Part shown: positions 18,773-27,279 of the stretch, piece after piece | How positions within the stretch are numbered: position 1 is the first letter of the stretch | How the letters are laid out: every line of letters starts with the position of its first letter | NCBI RefSeq assembly: GCF_000746825.1 | Contig: NZ_JQIV01000006.1 | Coordinates: forward strand, 1,480,784 to 1,544,783 | Source: Carnobacterium inhibens subsp. inhibens DSM 13024 | GTDB lineage: Bacteria; Bacillota; Bacilli; Lactobacillales; Carnobacteriaceae | DNA length: 64,000 bases | Direction: 5' to 3' | Position numbers and translations under genes: made by a program | The notes under the pieces: generated by a model | Databases searched by the model: none | What the model was told of the DNA's origin: nothing | Seen by the model: the letters and a program-made list of their open reading frames with translations, nothing else

Positions 18773-18822
18773 ATCTATGATTGCTAGTTACTTGGCCCAT
18801 TAAGAAATAATTAAAGGATTAA
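18773..18822 (+). pseudogene. Decayed remnant of a fetB 3' end
   Basis: Bases 18773-18800 match fetB bases 11001-11028 at about 25 of 28 positions. In the fetB frame the remnant reads SMIASYLAH and then TAA, against SVIASYLAY in FetB. Weak similarity continues to the fetB stop. Nothing upstream or downstream is coding. It lies in an otherwise featureless stretch (18603-19092) that also holds two terminators. Confidence 0.55.
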
Positions 18823-18894
18823 AAAGAATTAGAAGCACATGTTATCCGTAGTAGACTCTAATCAGCAAAACCATTGATTTTTGACCTTTGTTTA

Positions 18895-18955
18895 TAAAAA
18901 AGAAGATAAGAACCCCACATATTCTTTTGGATAAAAAGACACGTGGGATTCTTAT
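18895..18955 (-). terminator. Terminator downstream of the GH114-like gene
   Basis: ATAAGAACCCCAC (18906-18918) pairs with GTGGGATTCTTAT (18943-18955), with one mismatch. On the minus strand CTTCTTTTTTAT follows. It lies 138 nt past the stop. Confidence 0.6.
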
Positions 18956-19092
18956 ATAAATAAAACTTATTATTTTTCGATAGAAACTCTAATATTTCTT
19001 ACTATTATCATTAAACTTTATATGTCAACTGTTTAGAAAGCGCCTGTCTCCCGATTTCCTTTCTTATCATCTTTTGTTCCAGCCAATTCGAT

Positions 19093-19938
19093 TCAATTAT
19101 CCAACTCAACTGAATCGGATATATAATACTGCCAGCCTCTTTTAGTCGCATAGTCATGGACATCTTTAGCCAGCTCTTTTTTTGTAGAGTATTCAAGCAA
19201 ATAGATCTCTTTCCCAGCTTTATCAACTGTATCTAAATAATTTAAGTAGTAGGTTTGATTTTCTTTTGTTTGAGTACTCAGCTTATCTTCCTCAAAATCA
19301 ATAGCTGAAAAGACGGTTTCTTGGTTTACACCAGTCAAAATATCATCTAGTTGCTGATTTTGCTGTAAATATGCACTAACAAATTCATTTCCTCCATTAA
19401 TAAGGACCGGTTTGCCATAGCTCATGAGTGTCTTTAAGATTTTTTCCACTCCAATATACGTTTCTTTTGTTTGAAATTGCCAGTATACATCTACATTATC
19501 GATCCAAAAGCCATCAATTCCCTTATCAAGTAGTTCGTTAGCTAAAGTAACGGCACTAAATTTTTGCCAGTCTTCATTGGTTACATCGACCCAATATTCT
19601 TCTTCCCAATTTTCATAAGGCCTCAAAGTAAGATACTGAAATTCTTCATAGTAAGGCCTGTAAGTTTCCAATGATCCTACATTTAAATAACTATAAACTT
19701 TTTGTCCTCGATCTTGCATCTCAGTAATTTCTGCTTCGGAGAGATTTTGTGCATCAATAATGACCGTTTCGTAACCTTCACTAGCTTCGATTGCTTCACT
19801 TCCATCTAAACTCAAAAATACACCATACTCACCTGTATTTTCGAGTTTACTGTTGCTTTTTCCTTCTAAGTTTGCACAACCTGTTACTCCTAAAATAACC
19901 ATTGCTCCTATCAAAAAGCGTATCGCAGTAGTTTTCAT
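19093..19938 (-). CDS. GH114-like (polygalactosaminidase/TM1410 family) lipoprotein
   Basis: 281 residues with a lipoprotein signal peptide: basic MKTTAIRF, a hydrophobic core, and lipobox VTGC at about 18-21. The mature part resembles the endo-alpha-1,4-polygalactosaminidase fold of GH114: VIIDAQ, a KVYSYLNVGSLE strand with the conserved start of the barrel, a WVDVTNEDWQ segment, and GIDGFWIDNVDVY with paired acidic residues. It probably cleaves a galactosaminyl-containing surface polymer or exopolysaccharide outside the cell. The substrate is inferred from family only. Confidence 0.8.
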   Translation of the reverse strand: MKTTAIRFLIGAMVILGVTGCANLEGKSNSKLENTGEYGVFLSLDGSEAIEASEGYETVIIDAQNLSEAEITEMQDRGQKVYSYLNVGSLETYRPYYEEFQYLTLRPYENWEEEYWVDVTNEDWQKFSAVTLANELLDKGIDGFWIDNVDVYWQFQTKETYIGVEKILKTLMSYGKPVLINGGNEFVSAYLQQNQQLDDILTGVNQETVFSAIDFEEDKLSTQTKENQTYYLNYLDTVDKAGKEIYLLEYSTKKELAKDVHDYATKRGWQYYISDSVELDN

Positions 19939-19971
19939 TTAATGGCTCCTTTATCTCTCTCGCTATCTATT

Positions 19972-20931
19972 TTAATCTAAACTAAAATCCAATTCCGGTC
20001 CTGCTGGAACGATGCCGGTCGGATTGATATTTTTATGACTGCGGTAATAATGGTCTTTGATGTGCTTAAAGTTCACTGTTTCCGCTATTCCTGGCCAGTT
20101 GTATAATTCTCGTGTGTAGCGCCATAGGTTTTTGTACTCTGTAATGCGTTTGATATTGCATTTGAAATGACCGTGATAAACACTGTCAAAACGAATCAAT
20201 GTAGTGAATAAACGCCAGTCTGCTTCCGTAATTTGCTCCCCTACTAAGTAACGATTCTCTTCTAGGCGTTCTTCAAGTTCATCTAGCGCAGCAAATAAAT
20301 TCAACACTTCTTCTTGATAAACTTCTTGCTTCGACGCAAATCCAGCTTTGTACACTCCATTATTAACTGCATGATACACTTTCTCATTGATCTCATCAAT
20401 TTCTGGACGCAATGCTTCAGGATAATAATCGCCTTCCTTTGCACCGACGTCATCAAATGCGGAGTTTAAGATACGCATGATTTCAGAAGACTCATTATTT
20501 ACAATTTTATTTTGTTTCAAGTCATATAAAACAGGCACAGTCACTCGTCCACTATAACCTGATTCCACATGCGTATAGACTTCATAAAGATAATTTGCAT
20601 CAATGACTGGATCTGGAATCACACCTTCTTCTGAATCAAATGTCCAGCCATTTTCGGCCATCAAAGGATTCACAATAGATACCGATATCATCTCTTCTAA
20701 CCCTTTTAGGTTACGCATGATTAATGCACGGTTTGCCCAAGGACACGCCAACGCTACGTACAAATGATAACGTCCAGGTTCTGCTTTAAAGCCGGATTCA
20801 CCAGTTGGTCCAGCACTTCCATCCGGCGTGATCCAATTGCGGAATTGTGATTCCTGACGAATGAATCTCCCTCCATTGCCTTCTGTGTCGTACCATTGAT
20901 CATGCCATTTACCATCTACTAATAATCCCAT
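19972..20931 (-). CDS. Glutathionyl-hydroquinone reductase (Xi-class glutathione transferase)
   Basis: 319 residues of the YqjG/ECM4 family. The thioredoxin-like N-terminal domain has the catalytic YVALACPWANRALIM motif, whose Cys attacks glutathionyl conjugates. NNESSEIMRIL (glutathione contact) follows, then a helical C-terminal domain with RFDSVYHGHFKCN. It reduces glutathionyl-hydroquinones back to hydroquinones. It shares strand and spacing (76 nt) with the DUF1398 and HxlR genes upstream, a likely quinone/electrophile stress unit. Confidence 0.9.
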   Translation of the reverse strand: MGLLVDGKWHDQWYDTEGNGGRFIRQESQFRNWITPDGSAGPTGESGFKAEPGRYHLYVALACPWANRALIMRNLKGLEEMISVSIVNPLMAENGWTFDSEEGVIPDPVIDANYLYEVYTHVESGYSGRVTVPVLYDLKQNKIVNNESSEIMRILNSAFDDVGAKEGDYYPEALRPEIDEINEKVYHAVNNGVYKAGFASKQEVYQEEVLNLFAALDELEERLEENRYLVGEQITEADWRLFTTLIRFDSVYHGHFKCNIKRITEYKNLWRYTRELYNWPGIAETVNFKHIKDHYYRSHKNINPTGIVPAGPELDFSLD

Positions 20932-21007
20932 TGTTATTCCCCTTTCAACTACTGATCTTTATCGCTTATATTATTTGTCTTCTCTTTTATTATAGGTAGA
21001 GCTTAAT

Positions 21008-21400
21008 TTATAATCCAGGAATCGGTTCAACTAACAAAGCTTTATGATTCGTGGCGTAATAAATCACTTGCTTCAACACTAAATCACTCGTCCAAAAAGG
21101 AACACCAGCTTTACCAGCTAACTCACAAAAAGTTTCAAAATCAAACTCCCCAGATTGTGCTCTTTGTACAGCTATTTTGATAGCTTCGGAATTACTTTGT
21201 TCAGCAACTTTTTTCGGTTTCCCATTCAAAGGCAAGTCGACGGAACTGTTTTCATCAAAATAACGGTACAGTCCTTCTGCAACTAAATAATCATAGCGTT
21301 TTATGCCTAACGTTTTGAATTCCTGCATTAATTGAGCAAATCCACCTGCATTTTTTTCAGCATAGACAGCTTTTTCAATCTCTTGGTTATTTAAACTCAT
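21008..21400 (-). CDS. DUF1398 family protein
   Basis: 130 residues matching the DUF1398 (YbcV-like) family: KRYDYLVAEGLYRYFDENS in the N-terminal half and a C-terminal GEFDFETFCELAGKAGVPFW segment. It is soluble, with no signal peptide. The family function is unknown. It lies 34 nt downstream of the HxlR regulator and upstream of the glutathione-dependent reductase, probably one transcript. Confidence 0.8.
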   Translation of the reverse strand: MSLNNQEIEKAVYAEKNAGGFAQLMQEFKTLGIKRYDYLVAEGLYRYFDENSSVDLPLNGKPKKVAEQSNSEAIKIAVQRAQSGEFDFETFCELAGKAGVPFWTSDLVLKQVIYYATNHKALLVEPIPGL

Positions 21401-21434
21401 ATTTATTCTCTCCTTTTAATGAATGAATCTTCGG

Positions 21435-21779
21435 TTACTCTTTTGGCTGTTCAACTTCAACCGTAACCATTTCTTGATAGTTTGTGCCCCAATCCTTCAT
21501 CGCATCTAAAATTGGTTTTAAACTATTGCCTAATTCCGTCAATGTATATTCCACACGTGGAGGGACTTCTGCAAAAATTTCACGATCCACCAATCCATCT
21601 TCTTCCATAGACCGTAAATGTGACGTCAAAACTTTTGCTGAAACCGTTCCGATTGCTTTTCTTAGTTCGCCAAATCGTTTGGTCCCATCTAACAACTCTC
21701 TTAATATCATTACTTTCCAACGATCATTTATCAACAATAGTGTCGTCTCTACTGGACAATCCACAACTTTATTACGCAT
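21435..21779 (-). CDS. HxlR-family transcriptional regulator
   Basis: 114 residues of the winged-helix HxlR family. CPVETTLLLINDRWKVMILREL carries the typical N-terminal Cys (a redox or electrophile sensor in YodB and HypR). The DNA-binding SAKVLTSHLRSMEEDGLVDR and wing VEYTLTELG follow. It is divergent from an NAD(P)-binding reductase gene with repeated TAGTTACT boxes between. It probably senses quinones or thiol stress and controls both directions. Confidence 0.9.
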   Translation of the reverse strand: MRNKVVDCPVETTLLLINDRWKVMILRELLDGTKRFGELRKAIGTVSAKVLTSHLRSMEEDGLVDREIFAEVPPRVEYTLTELGNSLKPILDAMKDWGTNYQEMVTVEVEQPKE

Positions 21780-21800
21780 AGAAACCCTTATCCCTTCACA

Positions 21801-21858
21801 TTAGTTACTTATTAGTTACTAAATAACTTAAAAGTACTTACTTTACATAAGTTACTTA
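21801..21858. promoter_or_regulatory. Repeated AGTTACT boxes (putative HxlR operator)
   Basis: The sequence TTAGTTACTT recurs with variants (TTAGTTACT, AAGTACTTA, AAGTTACTTAG). The symmetric element AGTTACTAAATAACT is at 21814-21828. A -10 TATAAT for the rightward gene is at 21868-21873, so the boxes cover its upstream promoter region. Confidence 0.55.
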
Positions 21859-21921
21859 GAGTCCTATTATAATAGTAGAACTTGAATGAAACAAGCTAAA
21901 TAGTAGAAAGGTTGATTGCAC

Positions 21922-22782
21922 ATGAAGTACTTATTAACAGGCGCAACAGGAGAACTAGGCACTTATGCCTTACATTATTTAAAAGAACAAGTTGAGTTAA
22001 ATGAAATTGTAGTATTAGCACGAACAGAAGAAAAAGCTGCTAAACTGCGTGAACAAGGAGTTGAGGTTCGTATTGGTGACTTTGGCGACTATGAAAGTTT
22101 GCTTGAGAGATTCAGTGGCATTGATCGTCTATTATTTATTTCCTCACAACCTGGTGCAAAAGTTTCACGTGGTGAGCAGCACAAAAATGTTGTAAATGCA
22201 GCTAAAGAGACAGGCGTTTCCTTTATTGCTTATACAAGTTTCCCTAAAGGTGCTGGATCCAAAAGTCCTTTAGCTCAAGACCATATTTTAACGGAACAAT
22301 TAATTTCTGAATCCAACATTTCCCACACTTTTTTACGCAACAACTGGTATATAGAAAACGAAAAGGACACGCTAAATGCTGCAGTAGCTGGCCACACTTT
22401 TATGTACTCTGCTGGGGAAGGAAAAACGGGTTGGGCGTTAAAACGTGAATATGCCGAAGCTGCCATCAATGTCTTAACTGGAAAAGCAGCCACACCAGAA
22501 GTACTTGAATTATCAGGCAATCCTATTACGTATGTAGAATTAGCAGAAGCTCTTAAAATTGCTAGCGACAAAACCTTCGAGGTCATCGAGCTAAGTGATG
22601 CAGACTACCAGTCATCATTAACCAGCAACGGTATTCCTGAGCCAGTTGTTGGGTTTATCTTAATGATCCAAAATGATATTCGTAACGGTGAATTAGATGT
22701 TATTTCGAACGATTTTGAAAAGACGTTAGGTAAACCACTTACACCACTAGTTGATGCTCTAAAAGAATTCTTACAACAATAA
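21922..22782 (+). CDS. NAD(P)H-binding (NmrA/QorB-type) oxidoreductase
   Basis: 286 residues from the ATG at 21922, preferred over an in-frame TTG at 21916 because AAGG lies about 10 nt before it. The N-terminal dinucleotide-binding motif is LLTGATGELGTYAL. An NTFLRNNWYIEN-like segment (SHTFLRNNWYIENE) is typical of QorB-type NADPH:quinone reductases. No catalytic YxxxK is evident, as in this atypical SDR group. The divergent HxlR regulator suggests induction by quinones or electrophiles. Confidence 0.85.
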   Translation: MKYLLTGATGELGTYALHYLKEQVELNEIVVLARTEEKAAKLREQGVEVRIGDFGDYESLLERFSGIDRLLFISSQPGAKVSRGEQHKNVVNAAKETGVSFIAYTSFPKGAGSKSPLAQDHILTEQLISESNISHTFLRNNWYIENEKDTLNAAVAGHTFMYSAGEGKTGWALKREYAEAAINVLTGKAATPEVLELSGNPITYVELAEALKIASDKTFEVIELSDADYQSSLTSNGIPEPVVGFILMIQNDIRNGELDVISNDFEKTLGKPLTPLVDALKEFLQQ

Positions 22783-22819
22783 CTATTTATAACTGATTCT
22801 GTTCTTCAATCAACAAAAA

Positions 22820-22864
22820 AACAAGTAAGAATAAGCCTTAATAAGGTTTATTTTTACTTGTTTT
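22820..22864 (+). terminator. Bidirectional terminator between convergent genes
   Basis: ACAAGTAAGAATAAGCCTT (from 22821) pairs with AAGGTTTATTTTTACTTGT (to 22861), with T on both sides. Confidence 0.78.
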
Positions 22865-22917
22865 ACTTTCGATAAAGGCAGTCTAACCCTTTCATTACTT
22901 GTTCTTTCGTGGTTTTT

Positions 22918-23604
22918 CTACTTAACGAGTGCTCTATATTCGTTAACAATTTTAATCCCTGGACTCGTTCCTAAACGTTCAGCACCAGCTTCCACCATTG
23001 CTTTAGCAGTTGAAAAATCACGTATCCCTCCTGCTGCTTTAACCTTGACGTCTGCTCCAACTATTTCTTTCATTAGTTTTACATCTTCAACTGTGGCACC
23101 ACCAGTACCAAAACCAGTTGATGTTTTCACAAAATTTGGTTTCACTCTTTTAGCAATTTCGCAGACAGCAATTTTTTCTTTATCTGTCAAATAACAATTT
23201 TCCAAAATTACTTTACTTAAAACATTATTTGTTTGGCATACTGCTACAATTTCTTTCATTTCTTGTTCAATATAAGCTAAGTTACCTTCTTTTAATTCGC
23301 CAATATTGATCACATAATCGATTTCATCGGCTCCATTTTTAATGGCCTCTGTAACTTCAAAAACTTTCGTAGCAATTGTGGTCTGGCCTAGCGGAAAACC
23401 AATCGCTGCTCCTACATGAACTGAACTTTCTTTTAACAACTCTTTACATAGAGAAACCGGTGCTGAATTGATTGCCACCATTTTAAAGCCATAGTCGTCC
23501 GCTTCTTGGCACAATTTTTCAAATCCAGCTTTCTTTGCATCTGCTTTTAACAAAGTGTGATCCACCATATTTGCTAATTCTGCTACACTCAATCGAAATG
23601 TCAT
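22918..23604 (-). CDS. deoC: Deoxyribose-phosphate aldolase
   Basis: 228-residue class I aldolase splitting deoxyribose 5-phosphate into acetaldehyde and glyceraldehyde 3-phosphate in nucleoside catabolism. It has DHTLLKADA, the GFPLGQTT segment, DEIDYVINIG (active-site Asp), the Schiff-base Lys in FVKTSTGF, and the second Lys in KVKAAGGIR. It is a single gene with no deoB, pdp or cdd nearby. AGGAGGAAC precedes the start. Confidence 0.95.
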   Translation of the reverse strand: MTFRLSVAELANMVDHTLLKADAKKAGFEKLCQEADDYGFKMVAINSAPVSLCKELLKESSVHVGAAIGFPLGQTTIATKVFEVTEAIKNGADEIDYVINIGELKEGNLAYIEQEMKEIVAVCQTNNVLSKVILENCYLTDKEKIAVCEIAKRVKPNFVKTSTGFGTGGATVEDVKLMKEIVGADVKVKAAGGIRDFSTAKAMVEAGAERLGTSPGIKIVNEYRALVK

Positions 23605-23873
23605 TCCTTGTTCCTCCTCTTCCTGAATCCGGTTTCATTTTATCACAATTAATGTCGCTACGTATAACATGCAGATATAAGATTCAATTTTGCCTAATTT
23701 CAAATAAAAAGTTCCTAAAAATTTATCTGAGGTCATTTATGAACATAATGTTCAATTTATATCACTTTATTTAGAAGAAAAAAGAACATGAGAACCTTAA
23801 TGGATGAATAACAGCTTATTTCAATCATTTTCATATATAATCTAATTATCAGATACTATAGGAGGTTTTTTAA

Positions 23874-24890
23874 ATGTTAACAATGGCTTATATTGGTAAC
23901 GGAAAAAGTACGAATCGCTATCATTTACCTTTTTCATTAAAAACAGAGAACGTTAAAGTGAAGACAATCTATTCTCGTCATGAAAATAGTTCATGGGATA
24001 AGGTTCCTGGAGTCCACTATACAACAAATTTAGAAGATATTTGGAATGATCCAGAAATTCAATTAGTGGCAATCTGCCTTCCAAGTTCATTACATTTTAA
24101 ATTTGCAAAATTATCACTAGAAAACGGAAAAAATACACTAGTTGAAAAGCCATTTACCGAAACTGCTGAAGAAGCAAGAGAACTATTTGAGTTAGCAAAA
24201 TCAAAAAATTTACTCGTTCAATGCTACCAAAACAGACGTTACGATTCAGATTTTCTGACAGCTCAAAAAATTATTGAAAGTGGCATGATAGGTGAATTAC
24301 TAGAAGTTGAAATGCATTATGATTATTTTAGACCAGAAGTTCCAGAAAACAGCACAGAATTTTCAGCCTCTTCAAGTTATTTATATGGCCATGGGTGCCA
24401 TACAATCGATCAAGTTCTTTCCTATTTTGGAGATCCAGATTCTATTCATTATGATGTAAGGCAATTATTGGGTCCTAATCGTATGAATGATTATTTTGAC
24501 TTAGACTTTTACTATTCAAAAATAAAAGTTTCTGTTAAATCAAGTTATTTCAGAATAAAACCACGACCAAGTTTTGTTCTATATGGTAAAAAAGGTATGT
24601 TTATCAAGCAAGAAAAAGATAGGCAGGAAGAACATCTAAAATTATTCTATATGCCAACTAATCCTGATTTTGGTATAGATACCCCAGAACATTACGGTAC
24701 TGTGACCTATATAGATGCTGATGGTTTATATCATGAAGAAAAAGTCGTTTCAGAAATTGGAGATTACAGTCATGTTTATGAAGGTTTATATGAGTCTATT
24801 ATAAATGGAAAAGATAAAACAGTGAAAGATGAAGAAACGATTCGTCAACTAGAAATACTTGAAGAAGGGATTCAAAGTATTAAATACTAA
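23874..24890 (+). CDS. Gfo/Idh/MocA-family NAD(P)-dependent oxidoreductase
   Basis: 338 residues: N-terminal Rossmann half (AYIGNGKSTNRYHLPF, VAICLPSSLHF), the family's catalytic VEKPFTE (about residue 96), and a C-terminal alpha/beta domain with GHGCHTIDQVLSYFG, whose His/Asp positions match sugar dehydrogenases. It resembles the YdgJ-type subgroup. The likely substrate is a cyclic polyol or sugar derivative. GGAGG precedes the ATG. It is the first of two tandem genes with an RpiR regulator convergent behind them. Confidence 0.88.
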   Translation: MLTMAYIGNGKSTNRYHLPFSLKTENVKVKTIYSRHENSSWDKVPGVHYTTNLEDIWNDPEIQLVAICLPSSLHFKFAKLSLENGKNTLVEKPFTETAEEARELFELAKSKNLLVQCYQNRRYDSDFLTAQKIIESGMIGELLEVEMHYDYFRPEVPENSTEFSASSSYLYGHGCHTIDQVLSYFGDPDSIHYDVRQLLGPNRMNDYFDLDFYYSKIKVSVKSSYFRIKPRPSFVLYGKKGMFIKQEKDRQEEHLKLFYMPTNPDFGIDTPEHYGTVTYIDADGLYHEEKVVSEIGDYSHVYEGLYESIINGKDKTVKDEETIRQLEILEEGIQSIKY

Positions 24891-24946
24891 CTTATCAACT
24901 TGTCTAAAAAAAACAAGGATCACTCAACTAAGAAAGAAGGTTTATA

Positions 24947-25924
24947 ATGAAACTTGCGATTATAGGTTCTGGAATGATAGTAAATGATTTTTTAACTATG
25001 GTCTGTGATGTTCCAGGGATTCAATTAGAGGCAATTGTGGGAACGGATAGAAGCATGGATAAAATGAAGCTTTTAAAAAATGATTATGGTATTCGTCAAG
25101 TCTCAACTAATTATTCTGATTGTTTAGACAATCAGAATATCGATACCGTTTATATTGCGTTGCCCAATCATTTACATTTTTCTTTTGCTAAACAAGCCAT
25201 ACTGAGTAAAAAAAATGTTATTTGTGAGAAACCCTTTACCTTAAACTTATCAGAAATGAAAGAACTGAGAGAACTAGCTTTAGCAAACAAAGTCATGTTG
25301 TTAGAAGCTATAACCAATCAATATTTAACCAATTATAAAAAAATAAAAGAAGCCATTAATACTATTGGGGCTATTAAAATTATTGAATGTAATTATTCTC
25401 AATATTCATCAAGGTATGATGCCTTCAAAAAAGGAGATATATTACCAGCTTTCAATCCCAAAATGGGTGGGGGAGCTTTAATGGATATTAATATTTACAA
25501 CATTCATTTTGTAACGGGTCTTTTTGGGGAGCCCCAAAAAGTAAACTATTTGGCAAATGTTGAAAATGGAATTGATACTTCTGGCATCTTAAGTCTTGAT
25601 TACGGGGATAAAAAAGTAGTCTGTATAGGCGCTAAAGATTCTACAGCTCCGATACGAACCATTATCCAAGGCGAAAAAGGAGCTATCATTATTGAAGGAC
25701 CTACAAGCACCATCGACCGCTTTACTGTAATCGATCATCAAAATAAGAGCGAAATCGTTGATTTTAAAGTTCATACACATCGGATGTATGAGGAATTTAT
25801 TGAATTCGAAAGAATCATAAGAGAATCTGACGTTGAAACTATGATAAAACACCTTGATCACAGTGAAATAGTTGTGTCCATTGTAGATAAAGGATTAGAA
25901 ACTGCAGGTATAACATTAGGTTAA
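24947..25924 (+). CDS. Gfo/Idh/MocA-family oxidoreductase
   Basis: 325 residues with N-terminal LAIIGSGMIVNDF, YIALPNHLHFSFA, catalytic CEKPFTL (about residue 93), and GGGALMDINIYNIHF, the family's substrate-binding segment with the Asp/His pair. It lies 56 nt after the preceding dehydrogenase with its own AGAAAGAAGG site. The two enzymes are probably coexpressed and could act on consecutive or epimeric sugar intermediates, which is inference only. Confidence 0.88.
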   Translation: MKLAIIGSGMIVNDFLTMVCDVPGIQLEAIVGTDRSMDKMKLLKNDYGIRQVSTNYSDCLDNQNIDTVYIALPNHLHFSFAKQAILSKKNVICEKPFTLNLSEMKELRELALANKVMLLEAITNQYLTNYKKIKEAINTIGAIKIIECNYSQYSSRYDAFKKGDILPAFNPKMGGGALMDINIYNIHFVTGLFGEPQKVNYLANVENGIDTSGILSLDYGDKKVVCIGAKDSTAPIRTIIQGEKGAIIIEGPTSTIDRFTVIDHQNKSEIVDFKVHTHRMYEEFIEFERIIRESDVETMIKHLDHSEIVVSIVDKGLETAGITLG

Positions 25925-25968
25925 ATTTTTAAAGCAAAAAACAGGTGCTTTTTCAATATATGGACAGG

Positions 25969-26847
25969 TCATAGCTCTTCTGACAAAATTCCATTTTGAA
26001 TGAGTGACTGTTTTTCTTTTAATTTCTCCAAATTACTTCTATATTCTTTTGCATATAAAATAGAATATAATGTGTCTAATACATACTGAAAGGCAACTTG
26101 TGATGCAAAAGTTCCAACTTTTACAAAATCATATTCTTCCTGGACTACTACTATCGTGTTGGCAGCTAATTTAATCAAATCAGATTCTGTATTTCCTGTT
26201 ATCAAAATGGTTGGAATATTTTTGTTAGAAAAATGTTGTAGCATACGCTTATATTGTGGACTAGTTCCACTATAAGATAGAAATAAAGCACAATCTTTTG
26301 GACTAAGGTTAGAAGCATTCCATGCCTCATCTGCATATTCTTCAGAAATAATAGCAAATCTATTAATCTTTACTAATTTATTTTGAAAGCTTCTCGCTCG
26401 AACTTGTGAATCACCACGAGAAAATAGAAAAATATGCTTAGAGTTGAAAAGAATTTCTGCCACTGATTGTAGTGAATCTTCATCTAATTGATTTAACGTT
26501 TTTTTTATCGTATCAATCGTTAAATTTGCCATATTCTTAGCTATATCCATGGTCAAATCTTCTTGTTTAAAAGGGAAGTTAGCATCCACTTCACTAGGTA
26601 AATGCAATTGGCTATAAACTACACCTGAAATAGCGTCCTTAAAACTTCTAAATCCATCATACCCAATTTTTTTACAGAGACGGATAATTGTTGAGTGAGA
26701 AGTGTATGTTAATTTTGCTAAATCCTCAATATATATCGTAGGAATCGTGGTGATATTTTGGATGATATAGTCAGCAATTCTCATTTCTGTATTTGTAAAG
26801 TTCGTTTGATCTTTCAACTTATTCAATACTTGCACCAAATTTAACAA
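25969..26847 (-). CDS. RpiR-family transcriptional regulator
   Basis: 292 residues: an N-terminal HTH (IEDLAKLTYTSHSTIIRLCKKIGYDGFRSFK, about 40-70) and a C-terminal SIS domain with LFSRGDSQ and LSYSGTSPQYK. It converges on the two Gfo/Idh/MocA genes and is the nearest regulator candidate for them. It is one of three RpiR proteins in this window. Confidence 0.87.
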   Translation of the reverse strand: MLNLVQVLNKLKDQTNFTNTEMRIADYIIQNITTIPTIYIEDLAKLTYTSHSTIIRLCKKIGYDGFRSFKDAISGVVYSQLHLPSEVDANFPFKQEDLTMDIAKNMANLTIDTIKKTLNQLDEDSLQSVAEILFNSKHIFLFSRGDSQVRARSFQNKLVKINRFAIISEEYADEAWNASNLSPKDCALFLSYSGTSPQYKRMLQHFSNKNIPTILITGNTESDLIKLAANTIVVVQEEYDFVKVGTFASQVAFQYVLDTLYSILYAKEYRSNLEKLKEKQSLIQNGILSEEL

Positions 26848-27279
26848 CTCCTTTATAAAATGATTCTATATCATTTAGTTATAGTTTACTATATAACCGT
26901 GAGTGTAAAATAATATCTTTTTATAAACAAACTATGAAACTGCGGTATAAATCTCCCCTTTCAAATTAAAAAGGCTGTAGATTTGCATGGAATATGCATA
27001 TCTACAGTCTCTTTAATTTTTTATGTCAGTACTTTCCCAGTCTTTTCCTCGTAACCTTTACTCCTAGTTTTTCAATATCTTCATCGAATCGAATCAGTTA
27101 CAATCTGTTTATTTCGCTTACGCAAGATATTATAATTTGCATAGTGAGCGGTATAAATACTATCTATTAGTTTTTGTGATTTTTTTAATAACGGCGGTTT
27201 TCTATTTACAAAAGATACCTAGAGTTCTAAACTAACTACTGTTACAAGTAGAATAAAATACGAATGGATATGAAGTAAA
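26848..27279. other. Intergenic region with an orphan terminator and possible gene remnant
   Basis: 432 bases. A strong minus-strand terminator (26964-27009) stands about 20 bases below a minus-strand reading that ends FDEDIEKLGVKVTRKRLGKY then stop. Further upstream a second frame reads ANYNILRKRNKQIVTDSI. This suggests the frameshifted tail of a lost minus-strand gene that I cannot name. The rest contains the mntH promoter region, with no clear metal-regulator box recognised. Confidence 0.4.
26964..27009 (-). terminator. Orphan terminator
   Basis: GGCTGTAGATTTGCAT (26973-26988) pairs with ATGCATATCTACAGTC (26994-27009), with few mismatches. On the minus strand a TTTTTAATTT tail follows. 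No intact gene ends here on that strand. Confidence 0.7.

Noticed and set aside
19011-19226. Minus-strand open frame overlapping the GH114-like gene end
   Set aside because: Overlaps the real gene in another frame with no family motif.
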